Assembly (NCBI GenBank): GCA_025403435.1 | Contig: CM046345.1 | Span: 7,630,235-7,694,234 of the forward strand | Length of the DNA stretch: 64,000 bases | Direction of reading: 5' to 3' | DNA from: Artocarpus heterophyllus | Taxonomy: Eukaryota; Streptophyta; Magnoliopsida; Rosales; Moraceae | Part shown: positions 10,919 through 21,899 of the stretch, one piece after another | Layout of the letters: the number at the start of each line of letters is the position of its first letter | Numbering within the stretch: the stretch's first letter is position 1 | Position numbers and translations under genes: made by a program | The notes under the pieces: generated by a model | Told to the model about the DNA's origin: nothing | Database searches by the model: none | What the model saw: only the letters and a program-made list of their open reading frames with translations

Positions 10919-12746
10919 TCACAGCTGAGAAGAGTCGTTGGCAATGGCGCCAGCATTTGTGAGAAGCGGCACAAGCTGATCTGACTCGTGCAGCTCCAAA
11001 ACCGCTGCAATGATTCCACAAAATAAAAAGGTTAATGGGTATTTTGCAGAACAAAGTTGTCACAAAAAAGCAAGCATGAATATAATGGCACATCCTGGAA
11101 AAATTTAGGGGCATGCAAGCTCAAATTTCAGCCAGTAGACAATGAAAAAAAAAAATGATCTCAGCCCTTGAAAAAGAAAGGAAGCCATCATTTATCCTAA
11201 CAGGTGGAAACTGTTGTTTTTGGCCTTGAATTAATTTTTTAACGGTTTAATCTAAATTAGAACAATTTTTTGTCACGTGCTATTAATTTTTAACGTGAAC
11301 ATTCACAAATTAAACTGTTAAAAAAACTAATCCAACAGCTGAAATAACAGTTCACCAGTAGGGGAAAAAAGGCTCCAACCGTATGAAATCCCGAAAAAGA
11401 AGAACAATCGTCAACTTTAACTGAAAAGTTTCAACGACTCATACATCGCTTTCTTCGCCATCCCAACGACTGAAATTGGACTGGATGATACATTAAAAAA
11501 AATGGATTTTTGGATGGCATGATACAGAGAATTGGAATTTTTTGGTACATTGAAGGAAAAAAAAAACCATGACTGTTGTCTTTTGGTATAAAAAACATGC
11601 GACGTTCTTGTTTTGCAGGGAAAAAAATTAGAATGTTCTCTAGTTTCTTATAAGAAAGCGATGGGCTTACAATCACAGCCACCAATGTTTTTTCCTGCTA
11701 TGAACACATTAGGGACTGTCTTTCGCCCTGTCCACTCTGCTAGAGCTGCTTGCATGTCACTTCCATCACCTTCACCAATACAAACAAAAACATTTCCTTA
11801 TTTGATTGTTGCTCAAGAGAGCTCATAAAACAGTGAAAATAAATATACAATCAAATGCACTTCAGTGTTGCTCAAAAAAACCTCAGTAGTAGCGTTTGTT
11901 TGGGAAAGCAGTAAGAACCAATATTAGTTAGAACTTAAAAAAATGAGTTTAAACACCCGTGTCTAGTAAATTCGTCAAAATGTCAGTTTCAATCAATTTG
12001 TATCATTACGTTGATTTCAGTTAGTTTAAATCATAATAATAGTTTAAACCATAAATAGGCCATAGAGTAGTTTTGATTTAAACAAAAAAAACTACTCAAC
12101 TACTCTCTCAAACAGCAAATTTTTAGAATTGAAACAAGATCTTATAATGGGAGACTAAACCACCTTACGAGTACCCAAAACTCAGTTTGAGTTTATGAGG
12201 AAGACAAAAATTGTGGATGACAAACAGGAAACGACAAAAAAAAAAAAAAAAGAAGGCAATAACATGGCTAAGAGTATATACTTTTCTCGTCCAGCTCAAT
12301 GACTATGAAAGCTGCTTCAAGTTGTGTAAACAAATTCTTCACCCTCGTGCAGTACCCACAATATGTTTTACTGTCAGTAATTCATAATCAAAAAATAAAC
12401 AAAAATCACCAGTCAGGTCATAAATAAAAAAAAAAGAAAAAGATTTTAACAATCAAAATCGAAAGAAAAACCTATTGACAAGCAAAATTCAGGACTTTTT
12501 TTTTTCCTTCTGTTTCAAAGATTAAGAAGAATATATTATTTGATGATCTGGGTAATTCTTACAAACCGAATAAAATTGAATGTTGGGATTTTCATAAAAA
12601 TAAAAAATAATTAGCTTTTAGGGTAATAGTGGAGAGAGAGACCTGAAGACGACGACGGGGTTGGAGGAGACAATCTGCTTGACCTTGTTGAGCGCCATTT
12701 CAAGCTCTGCCTTGCTCTTTCTGTTTATGCCCAGCACCGATCCCAT
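10919..12746 (-). CDS. GRXC1: Class I glutaredoxin with CGYC active site (GRXC1-like)
   Basis: Complete four-exon gene on the minus strand: 12643-12746, 12282-12370, 11671-11769 and 10919-11004. The sum is 378 nt, coding for 125 aa, the same length as Arabidopsis GRXC1. All introns are GT-AG and the phases join exactly. The protein starts MGSVLGINRKSKAELEMALN. It carries the strand VVVFSKTYCGYC with the active-site CGYC (about residues 39-42), the cis-proline motif TVPNVF, the glutathione-binding IGGCD, and the C-terminal tail AGAIANDSSQL, which closely resembles the Arabidopsis GRXC1 end. Class I glutaredoxins reduce disulfides and protein-glutathione mixed disulfides using glutathione. Members with CGYC are known to bind a [2Fe-2S] cluster between two monomers, so a redox-sensing or Fe-S role is likely. 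No targeting peptide is seen, so it is probably cytosolic. Orthology is strong; the function is inferred from the family. Confidence 0.95.
11226..11345. mobile_element. Foldback MITE (family D) in glutaredoxin intron 3
   Basis: Inverted arms AATTTTTTAACGGTTTAATC and, on the other side, ATTAAACTGTTAAAAAAACT, separated by about 60 bp. A related foldback lies at 63045-63170. Confidence 0.6.
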
Positions 12747-13228
12747 TTTTTTTTCTTTTTTAAATATATATAATAATTCTTATTATTTGGATTTAGAGAG
12801 ATAGAGATGTTAGACCAGGTGATGCAAGGTCCTTAATGGGTGCTTCTTTGTGGGGAGAGGGAGAGAAAAGAGCACAGATGTAGGGAATCGAGAACCGCTT
12901 GGTGACACCAGACAAGGACGAAGATGTATTGTGATGAACACAGGAAATCTGGGTATCTGATTCTCTAATTAAAAAAAAAATTATTATTAATACTACGAGG
13001 CGTTTTAAAAAAAGACTTTAACAAAAAGTTATTTTAGACAAATGATTTTTTGGTAGTTTTTTTAGCATTAAAACAGCTTCAGTTTTTTTTCTTTTCACTC
13101 TGTTGAGGTTCTCTCATCGTTAAAGTTATTTTCATTTTTTTCTGAAAAAAAATTGAGACAATTTACCTGTTATTTTTTTTGTGTAAAAAAAAAAGATCAT
13201 TTCCTTAATTAAGAATTTTTTTTTGCCC
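12747..13228. other. Glutaredoxin 5' flank
   Basis: Promoter side of the minus-strand glutaredoxin gene. AT-rich, with no other gene seen. Confidence 0.5.
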
Positions 13229-13229
13229 T

Positions 13230-13748
13230 TCTGTCAAATTCTTCCTAATACTTATGGCCTAAAAATTTTAAAGTGTCTTACGCTTTGCCTCTTAAAGGTT
13301 AAAAATCAATACCTTACGTATTGAATGATCAAAATGTTACACTTTACCTTATAAATTTTTTTTCTCATAAAAAAAAATCCTCAGTTCACCCCATGACCTA
13401 AAAAATCATCATTTTATCTCATAAATTTTTAAAATTTCTCACTTTACTCTTTGAACTTTTTCGTCAAATAGTCAAAATTAAGCTTAGTTGGGAGTGATAA
13501 AGCTCATTTTTTCCATTACAAGTAGCCCATGTACGAATCACATAAGTTTAATTGTGTCTATTTGAACAAAAAATCAAAGACTCAGGAGGCCAATTGAGGA
13601 GCTTTGAAAGTTCAGAGAGTAAAATGACGATTTTTAAAGTTCAAGGGATAAAGTAAAGAATTTTAAAAGTTTAACAAACAACGTAGTGATTTTTAAAATT
13701 TAGAAAATAAAGTGGGTGATACTCCAAAGTTTAGAAATCATTAACCAC
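13230..13748. mobile_element. Long foldback element left of the gypsy LTR
   Basis: The left half carries phrases such as TTTTAAAATTTCTCACTTTA and CTCTTTGAACTTTTTCGTC. The right half carries their approximate inverse (AAAGTTCAAGGGATAAAG, GAATTTTAAAAGTTT). The segment can fold on itself over roughly 500 bp and ends beside an (AAT)n/(AAC)n run. No ORF is present, so it is probably a decayed non-autonomous DNA element. Confidence 0.5.
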
Positions 13749-13753
13749 ATATT

Positions 13754-13791
13754 ATAATAATAATAATAATATCAACAACAACAACAACAAC
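13754..13791. repeat. (AAT)n then (AAC)n microsatellite at the gypsy insertion edge
   Basis: About five AAT units followed by about six AAC units, ending directly at the LTR terminus TGTTG. Confidence 0.8.
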
Positions 13792-14433
13792 TGTTGATGC
13801 TTACCAGGAAACGACGGCAGATCAACACCACGTGCAGCTGTGCATGGTGAATGGCTCTTCCCTGCTCGTCTCTGCCTGCTCAGGCGGACCTGCAGTAAGA
13901 GGAAGGACGCTTCAGAGGTAAGGAGGAAACCGGTTAAGCAATAGACAAGGACTCTCAGACGCTCAAGGCAGGTGTTGCTCGGCAGATAACAGGAGCGAGT
14001 TAGGTGGGAAGAAGCACCTTTGCTTGAATGCAATAAATGCACTCTATTTATAGGTTGCCACTTGAGCTGGGTGTTAGGTGGGTTTTGCCCACGACCTGCT
14101 TGTCATATCAAAGCGTGTCAAAAGGCAGAAGATAAGTGTCGTGCCCTCCACCAGCGAATTAGTTCCTATTCAACGGTGAGTTGTCCACCATTTGTTAACC
14201 AATGATGGCGAGTAGCAGCCTGCTTGCATGTTACAAAAATCTGACCCGAGCTGGTGTCTAACCCGAGGAGGTGGCCATGCATGTTGCGGCCTGGAGGACC
14301 CTGAAGAGCACCTCAAATAAACAATCCAAGCTGAATCGGGTTGGTTATATGCTCCCAATGGCTTCCGTTGAGCAGATTTACCGACCACCGGGAATATGGT
14401 TCTTCGAATGTGGCACCAAGCTCACCCCCAACA
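13792..14433 (-). repeat. 3' LTR of the gypsy element (642 bp)
   Basis: Bounded by TGTTG at 13792 and CAACA ending at 14433, the inverted termini expected of an LTR (TGTTG...CAACA). Just outside the right edge, minus-strand reading gives CTAGGGGATTAC, a plausible polypurine tract immediately before the LTR start in element sense. A minus-strand TATA box lies near the middle. No second LTR exists in the window for comparison, so the edges are inferred. Confidence 0.7.
14039..14054 (-). promoter_or_regulatory. TATA box of the gypsy LTR promoter
   Basis: Minus-strand reading CCTATAAATAGAGTGC is a near-ideal plant TATA box. Its orientation agrees with the pol genes and its position is mid-LTR, as expected for the U3/R boundary. 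Confidence 0.6.
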
Positions 14434-14658
14434 GTAATCCCCTAGTTCACCTAGTCGTTGCTCTGCTGGGTGGACTATGCTGAGAGGGTGAAGTTGGCTT
14501 GGGATAGAACTCAAGTGGCGTCCTGGGGCAACGGGAAATGGAAGGTCACGCGACGTAGCTGGAGGGACACGTGTCGACATGCGATTGGTTGTTTCCTTGA
14601 TAGGCGTCATCATCGCGCCTCTTTGTTTTTCATGCCCGAATTTGGCGCCTAAGGCGGC

Positions 14659-14667
14659 CATAAATAG
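14659..14667 (+). promoter_or_regulatory. TATA-like box upstream of the antisense ORF
   Basis: CATAAATAG on the plus strand, outside the LTR and about 150 bp before the first ATG (14820) of the aORF. It is oriented for aORF rather than pol transcription. Confidence 0.4.
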
Positions 14668-14819
14668 GACTTCGCTCCCCATCATTTTCACGTGCAGCCA
14701 AGGCTACACTTGGCAACTTCTGAGTTTTAGCTGCTGAGCTGTAGTTAACAACCCGAGGACCTTATTTTCCCGAGCTTTCATAACCCGATCAGGTAATTTT
14801 CTGAGAAGCATACAAAAAA

Positions 14820-17382
14820 ATGAGTGACCTTTTTGACTCCCAAAACGTAGATATTTCCTAGTCAGATAACAACACCAAAACAAAGAGGTCGACTTGCGAG
14901 AAAGTGGACATCGAAGGATTATCCCAGGGCAAGACGGAGTAGGCTGGCTAGCGAAAATCTTGAGGCTCGATGCCAAGACAGTACCCAAGCAGGAATTTTT
15001 AAACTTGTTGGATGGGAGAGGCCCAGTGAGACCGTGCAGGGGCGAGAATCCCTACATCGGCACCGCCACTGCCGGCACGTTTTGAGTTACAGCCTAGGAG
15101 CGTGCTGGTCTGGAGGCAACTGTCGATGAGTCAAGCACCTTTAGCTGAGAAACCGAGGCCCCGGTCCAGATCGTAGGTCGGGTAATCATTGAGATCTCCA
15201 AGGAGGAAAGGGCGGCGAAGGAAGAGGAGCCTGAGGGGACCACTACCGTGGAGGACGAGGACACCAGAAGACTCGTCGTCACCAGAGTTTGGGGGGTGAC
15301 TACTTATCCAATATCTCAGCCCGATTAGATGTCCACCGCGCGCTACTCAAGCGCGATCACCGAGTCTCGACTTGAGGACCTACACCAAGAATTCAGTATC
15401 CTGGGCAACGTTGTCCTCATCGTGCCCGGAGAGGAAGATTCACCCCTAACCCGCCCGAAGGGTACATCATATTGTACGTTGAGTTTTTCAAGGCTGGGCT
15501 ACGCTTACCGTTCCACCCCTTCTTTCGTCGGGCAATCAACGACTTAAATGTCTACCCCGCCCGGCTCAATCCGAACAACTACAGGTCGATGATCGAGATG
15601 TATGTGCTGTAGAGGTACCACCAGCCTACTGAGATGCTATGGAAGGCCTTCAAGTAAGTGTACAAGATAAAGAGGCTTCCCTGGCAATTCAACTACTACT
15701 ACGTCACTGGCTTCAAGAAGGATTTTATTCTAGGTAACCCCGACTCGGACAAGTTTTAGAAGTTCGAGTGGCTCTATGTCGGGGGAAACTACTTAGCCTG
15801 GGCCAGTGAAGTTATCCCTAAGGACCAGCATGTTCCGAGGCATTCGAGCAAGGGCATATCTGGTCCAAGAGACCATGGGCACCAAGCAACATTATCAAAG
15901 CAGTGGAGGACCTGTTCGCCAAGCCAAAGTCCACAAGGCAGCAGTTTTTCCTGCTCGGGTAGGAAAATTTATCCCGTTATGGTTGGTTTGAGGAGTTCAA
16001 CAAAATCAATCCCCCTTCTAACATCCAGCCTGCCTTGTCGACTGGGTAGGTGACTGTGGCGAGGCCGAGCATGGTCGATATCCTAGGGCCGAGCACAGCT
16101 AGATTCGGGTGACCGACGAGGCAGCCATCAGCGTCTACTACCGAAGACTCGTCGAGTGGCTCCTTTGATGCAGGGCCACCCATAGCAGACGAGGTCCTTG
16201 AGGACATTTTTTGGTTCCTATATCTGTCAGGCCAACTCCAGATTGATGGTGAGCTCCGAGTTTTCTTTTTTCTCTTTTTTTTTTTGTTTCGCCAAGCTCG
16301 CTTTGACTTGGGAGATTTTGTTGTTGTTTGTTGTAGATATATCTTTCTAGCTGACTACCCGAGAAGAAAGGTGAGCTTTGATGGAGATTCTTCGTCGATC
16401 TAAAGGGAAGGCCATGGCTGAGTCTAAACAAAAGAGGACCCGAGACCAGAGCAGCCTAGTAGGTTCGAGCAGTTGCCACAGACCGAGCACCCACCCTAGG
16501 CAGTCCAAATTGTTCCCCCGCCTCCGCCAACGAGAGCGAGGGATTCATCCAGTCAACTCGAGCCACCCATCGTTACAACCACCGTGCCACCAACCTCGGT
16601 CGATCCCCCGAGAAGACGTAGGAATACTTGGTGCCTTATCATTGATAACCTTGCCGAGGTTATCCCCGATGAGTTATTTTTAGAAAATCTCCAAGGAGAG
16701 AACTATGACGGCTTGTTTCAGGCTGCCTTCCGTTCCACCACCAAGGTAAGTAAAACTCCTAACCTGAGCTCCTTTTAACTTTTGGATTTGTCATGCTCTA
16801 ACCTTCATCTTTTTCAGGCTTGCGTGTTTATAGAGTTGGCCCATATGGCAGGGCAAAAAAAGCTCAGCCCTAAGAAGGAGAAGCACAATAAGACTGTGTT
16901 CGAAAAAGATGCGATTGAGAAGGAGCTCAAGTTTAAGAACATCGAGCTTGATTAAATCAAGGAGTCTTTTTTTGGGGCCGAAGCCGAGGCCAATAAGTTG
17001 AGGGAAGAGGCGGAGCAGGCAAGGAACAAGGCTGACCAGGCCCGAGATAAGGTCAACCACTTGAGGTCCCAGCTACGAGCTTCCCATGTCGAGCACCAAT
17101 GGTTCTTTGAGGGAAGACCTACCTGGCCGCCTACTTGAGGCCGTGGAGGAGTTTAAGTCGTCCCCCGAGTACGTGGACCTTTACTACCTCGGGATGACCG
17201 ACCTTTGGGATTATATTATTGAAAAGCATCCTGAGGCGGTCAACTTTGACTGGTCCCTCATTGTCGAGCCGGAGCAGGGTGAAGTGCAACAGCCTAATCC
17301 AGAGGAGCTGGTCGAGGTGGACGACAAGGACGAGGGAGATGGCGGGAATGATGATGAAGCCAGGGACAGGGCCCAGGCTTGA
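14820..17382 (+). pseudogene. Decayed antisense ORF (aORF) of the Tat gypsy element, Transposase_28-like
   Basis: Plus-strand coding remnants with plant 'putative gypsy-type transposon' features, antisense to pol. From 15329: a block with DLHQEFSILGNVVLIVPG, then in another frame FFKAGLRLPFHPFFRRAI and YPARLNPNNYRSMIEMYV, and KIKRLPWQFNYYYVTGFKKD. Near 16600-16745 comes AEVIPDELFLENLQGENYDG. A coiled-coil stretch (16817-17090) is rich in E, K and A. The acidic C-terminus (17086-17382) contains SPEYVDLYYLGMTDLWDYII and ends DEARDRAQA. Canonical introns are visible: 16746-16817 (GTAAGT...TTTTTCAG) and probably 16249-16336. Two stops are TGG-to-TAG changes (about 15610 and 15756). The function of aORF proteins in Tat elements is not established. 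Confidence 0.72.
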
Positions 17383-18279
17383 ACTTTTGTATCTCCATTT
17401 GGGCTCGAGAGGTGTCCGGTTATTTGTACCTCCCTACAACTTTCTTTTAACAAAATTTTATTTCTTTTCCAAGTTTACCATTCCTCGAAATTTTTCTTTT
17501 AAGTTTGAAATTTTCCAAGTGCGATTATTTTCGGATGAAATTTTAATTCCATTTCTCGAAAAGTTGTTAGAACTCCTAATTCGAGAGCTTCTTGGGAATG
17601 AAGTTGCTTCTTGGGAAAGGAATTGAGTTAAGAATTCTTCCAAAATACTGCTTAGGGTGAAATATTCTCAGAAATGAATTCAGATCTCATGTTCTCCCAA
17701 TTCTTTTTTCGCCGAGTTAAGCGTTTAAGAAACAAAATGTCTTACCTTTCCAAGTTGAATGTTCGTTGGGAACAAACTAATTGAATATTCCTTGGGAATA
17801 AACTTTCTCGAAAACGGACGATTTACGTTCACCAAGTTTAGCTGAGAAGGGAAGGTTCTTTTCTCGATCGAGTATAGCACAATGGCGTGTGGTATCCTGT
17901 ACCCTGTTGCCCCTCTTAGACTTGTTTAAGTTCATTTGAGCTCTTACAAGTCTAAAGTTAGTCGGGCATGGTCATACTGGGACGACTCTGTCTGGGTAGT
18001 CTGTACGGCGACAAACTATTAGTCAGTGTTATGCCGACCAGCTCCCCAATCCAGTTAGTCGGTATGACTCTCCCTCTTCCAGATTGGTGTCGGGTCCCCC
18101 AGACCGGAGTTATGGCCCCTTTTTTGGCAATTAAATATTCTTGACACAAATTACTCAATGGAACTGTGTAGAATTTAGAATTTCTACTAATGTATATATT
18201 TACACTCTAGCCTTGTTTAGTAGGTCTAGTTGCAAAAGAATGTAGCCAGGGGTCAAAAAAGGCTTTTAGCTCTAGTTAG

Positions 18280-19300
18280 CAAAAGAATCTTTTGAGAAGC
18301 TCAGCGTTCCAAGGATGAACAAGCGGGTTACCCTTCATGTCAGATAGCCTGTATGTGCCTGGACGGACAATTCTGATCACTTTATACAGTCTGTTTCACT
18401 TTGGGCCGAAGGATTCTAGCCTGGACTGCTGAATAGTGACCTTTTTTAGCACTAAGTCACTAACTTTGAACTCCTCGGTTGGACCCATTTGTTGTAATAC
18501 TGAGCAACGACTTGATTATGAGCTGCGTTACGAATCGCAGAACGATTCCTTTTTTCCTCGAGCAGATTGAGCTTGGACATCATGATCTCGACATTCCAAA
18601 TTTCTTCTTACTACTCAACCTTGAAGCTCGGTAGCCCAACTTCTGTCGAGATGACAGCCTCGGCCCCATAGACAAGGGAGAATGGAGTTTCCCTGGTGGC
18701 AGTCCAGGTAGTTGTTCGGTAAGCCCAGAGCACCTTTGGAAGCTTGTCGATCCATGCGCCTTTGAGGCCTTCAAGTTTTTCCAGATTGTCTTTGATCATG
18801 TTATTATCGGCTTCAACCTACCTGTTGATCTAAGGGAAGCAAAGGGAGGAGAAAATCTTCTTGATGCCGAGCTGTTCGCACAAATGGAAGAGACTTGAAG
18901 ACTCGAACTGTTTGACGTTATCGATCAGAATGGTGTATGGGATTCCAAACCAACAAATGATGTTTTTCCATATGAATGTGGTGTATTTGGCCTCGGTCAT
19001 GTTGGTACACGGCTTTATTTCCACCCACTTCGTGAGGTAGTCGATGGCCATAATGCAATACTTAAATTAAGGCCGGGCCCGAGGAAGGGGTCCGATGAGG
19101 TCGATTACCCATTTGGCAAAAGGCCATGCCAACGTTACCGAGGTGAGCGGTTCAACATGATGTCCAGGCACCCTAGCAAATTGTTGGCATTTGAGGCTTT
19201 TCTATGCAAAATCCTTGCATTCTTGTTTCATGGTCGGCCAGTAGTATCCTTGCTGAAGACACTTATGGGCCAAAGATTGCCCCCCAGAGTGATTACCATG
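18280..19300 (-). pseudogene. Gypsy integrase remnant
   Basis: Minus-strand reading shows the zinc-binding end HSGGQSLAHKCLQQGYYWP with an in-frame TAG soon after. The catalytic-core phrases AIDYLTKWVEIKP, FGIPYTILIDN and LPKVLWAYRTTTWTATRETP follow, with PFSLVYGAEAVISTEVGLP. The C-terminal domain reads RIVRPGTYRLSDMKGNPLVHPWN. Integrase inserts the cDNA copy; this one is interrupted by stops and shifts (for example between 18830 and 18800). Confidence 0.85.
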
Positions 19301-19589
19301 TAGCCCCTTATGGATCTCCTTCATTAAATATTTGGTTCCTCCAGGCCCTACGCAGTTCAAACACGTGGTAGTGTAGCCTCATTGATAAAGTTTTTCGCCA
19401 ATCATCGAATATCGGGCCAAGCTGTCGTGAATCCGACAGGCCTGTTCTCGGTTGCCAAGCAATTCGGTTGTGGTTAGGTATCGTATGATTGAGTCCATCC
19501 AGGTCACTTCTCACTCTTTGGCTACACTCGCCACTTCCTTACTAATACTTGGCTCAGCTAATCTCTCGATGGGGACCATCATGAGTTCG

Positions 19590-20100
19590 CTATCGCCTAA
19601 GCTCGAGGCCAACCAGGCAAGTGAATTGGCCTCAAAATTTTCGGATCTAGGGATCTATCTAAATGAGTAGGCTTTGAACTGCCCAAGCAATGGCCTGACC
19701 TTTTACAAATATACAGTCGTGGATTCTGTTCGGGCTTGGAAACTTGTCGGATGACGAGCATGGAGTTGCTATGGATTGTTATGCGGTCCATCCAGAGGTC
19801 TCTCGCGATTTTGAGTCCTACCAAGAGTGCTTTTTACTCAGGCCTCATTATTGGAGGCCTTGAAATCGAACCGGAATGTGTAGATTGTCTTATATCCACC
19901 TGGGCTAGTTAGGACCAGTCCAGCACCTGTGCCTTTAGCACAGAAGGATCCATCCATGAAGAGTTTCTATTCTGGTTTGGGCTCGAAGACATCATTTCCT
20001 CCACTGCTGCTCAAGGTGTCTTGATCTTCAACGGGGGCTTTCTTGGCTAATGGCATGCTCTGTTTGGCATTGGTGAACTCGGCGATGAAATCTACGAGGG
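19590..20100 (-). pseudogene. Gypsy RNase H remnant
   Basis: Minus-strand segment between reverse transcriptase and integrase containing VGLKIARDLWMDRITIHSNS and MLVIRQVS, typical of the second half of a Ty3/gypsy RNase H-like domain. Frames are broken. Confidence 0.65.
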
Positions 20101-21550
20101 CTTGGGCCTTGATGGCCATCCTTGGGACAAAATGAATATTGTATTGATCGAGTTCAACCGACCATTAGGCCATCTACCCATATATTTTCGGGCTTTGGAG
20201 GATTTGCCTGAGGGAGAACTTCGTTGGGATTCGAATAGGGTGGCCTTGAAAATACAACTGCAGTTTCTGAGCCAAAGTAACGAGAGCAAATGCAAGTCTT
20301 TCAAGTGGAGGGTACCTCTCCTCGATACCCTATAACACATGGCTGGCATTGTAGACAGGCTTCTAAACACCGTCTTCTTCTCGGACGAGGATCGAGCTTA
20401 CAGCCTTTTCCAACACTGCAAGGTAGGCGTATAAAACTTTCCCTGGTAAAGGTTTAGATAGGAGCGGGGGCGTGGCTAAGTACCACTTTAGGTTTTGAAA
20501 GGCTTCCTTACACTTCTTGCTCGACTCAAACCTCCCCTTGAGTGCTTGAAAAAATAGGTGACACTTGTCAGTAAACCGGGAGACAAACTTAGAAAAGGCT
20601 ACCACCATGCCGGTAAGCTTCTACACCTCCTTGACAGTCTGAGGTGAATGCATATCGATTATGGCTTGAGCTTTGGCTAGATTGACCTTGATCCCTCTCT
20701 GGTTGACCATGAATTTGAGGAACTTGCTGGATCTGACCCTGAACATGCATTTTTGTTAGGTTGAGTTTCATCCCATCCTCTCGGAGAATGCCAAAGTTCG
20801 CTCAAAAATCAGCCATGTAATCTACTGCTCGGATGGATTTGACGAGCATATCATCCACGTAAACTTCCACGGTTTTGTTGATTAGCTAAGCAAACATTTT
20901 GTTGACACAGTGCTGGTAAGTTGCTCTAGCATTCTTGAGTCCAAAGGGCACAACCATGTAGCAGTAAAGCCGTTGATCTTTCTTGGCCATTCGGATTTGA
21001 TTATAGCCGGAGTGAAGCTTAGTAGCTCATGGCCAGCGGTCACATCCACGAGCTGATCTATTAGATGTAGGGAAAGCAATCCTTAGGGCAAGTCTTGTTG
21101 AGGTCAGTATAATAGATACAGACCTACCATTTTCTGGTCGCCTTTTTAACAAGGACCACGTTCGCCAACCACTCCAGATACATCACTTCTTGGATGAATT
21201 CGACTTTCAGGAGCTTATAGACTTCTTCATTAATGGCAACGTACCTCTCTGGATTGAAGGCTCTCCTCTTTTAAATGACTGGCTTGCAGTCTGGTCAGAC
21301 ATTTTTTCGGTGACTGATAATACTGGGATCAATGCCGGGCATATCCACGTGAGACCATGCGAACACATCTCGATACTCCATAAGGAGCTTCTCCAGGTCA
21401 GCCCGGGTCTTAGGTTTCAGTTGAGAACCAAGTTGGACTATGAGGTCAGGATTTGCTAGGTCTAGGTTGAACGACACCGAATCCTCTACAGGGGTTGCCC
21501 TCACCTCCTCTTCGGGCAGACGGGGGTTAAGGTCTGAGAGCATCTTTGGC
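20100..21550 (-). pseudogene. Gypsy reverse transcriptase remnant
   Basis: Minus-strand phrases in order: IDQLVDVTAGHELLSF, then in a shifted frame QRLYCYMVVPFGLKNA and TYQHCVNKMF, the catalytic motif VYVDDML (around 20836-20863), and KFVSRFTDKCHLFFQAL. The YVDD box is intact, but frames shift repeatedly and stops intervene. Confidence 0.85.
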
Positions 21551-21567
21551 GCTTGCTTGGCGGGGAA

Positions 21568-21861
21568 TTAAATCTCATCGACCTTATAGATGGCCGAGCT
21601 ATTAAGTTGCCAAGCAGACGCGGCCTTGATAGCGTTAGCATTGCATGCTCGGGAATCCTTTTGCTGTGACCTAATGACTCTGACCCCGTTGTTTGTTGAG
21701 AATTTCATGGCTAGGTGGTAGGTGGAGACCGTGGCCTTTAGTGCATTCAATGTTGGACAATCGATAATGATGTTGTACTGTGAGGGTTTGTTGACGACAA
21801 GGAAGTCGAAGATGCATGTCACTTGAGTAGCCCCCTCACCGAAGGTGACCGGTAGGCCCAC
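21568..21861 (-). pseudogene. C-terminal piece of gypsy aspartic protease
   Basis: Encodes FDFLVVNKPSQYNIIIDCPT, LNALKATVSTYHLAMKF and NNGVRVIRSQQ. This is the flap-side and C-terminal half of a retroviral-type aspartic protease as found in Tat elements. The catalytic D(T/S)G segment lies on the missing side of the breakpoint near 21,900. Confidence 0.75.
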
Positions 21862-21899
21862 CTTTACGACTGCTCGAACGTACTCGTCAGTGGAGCCAT

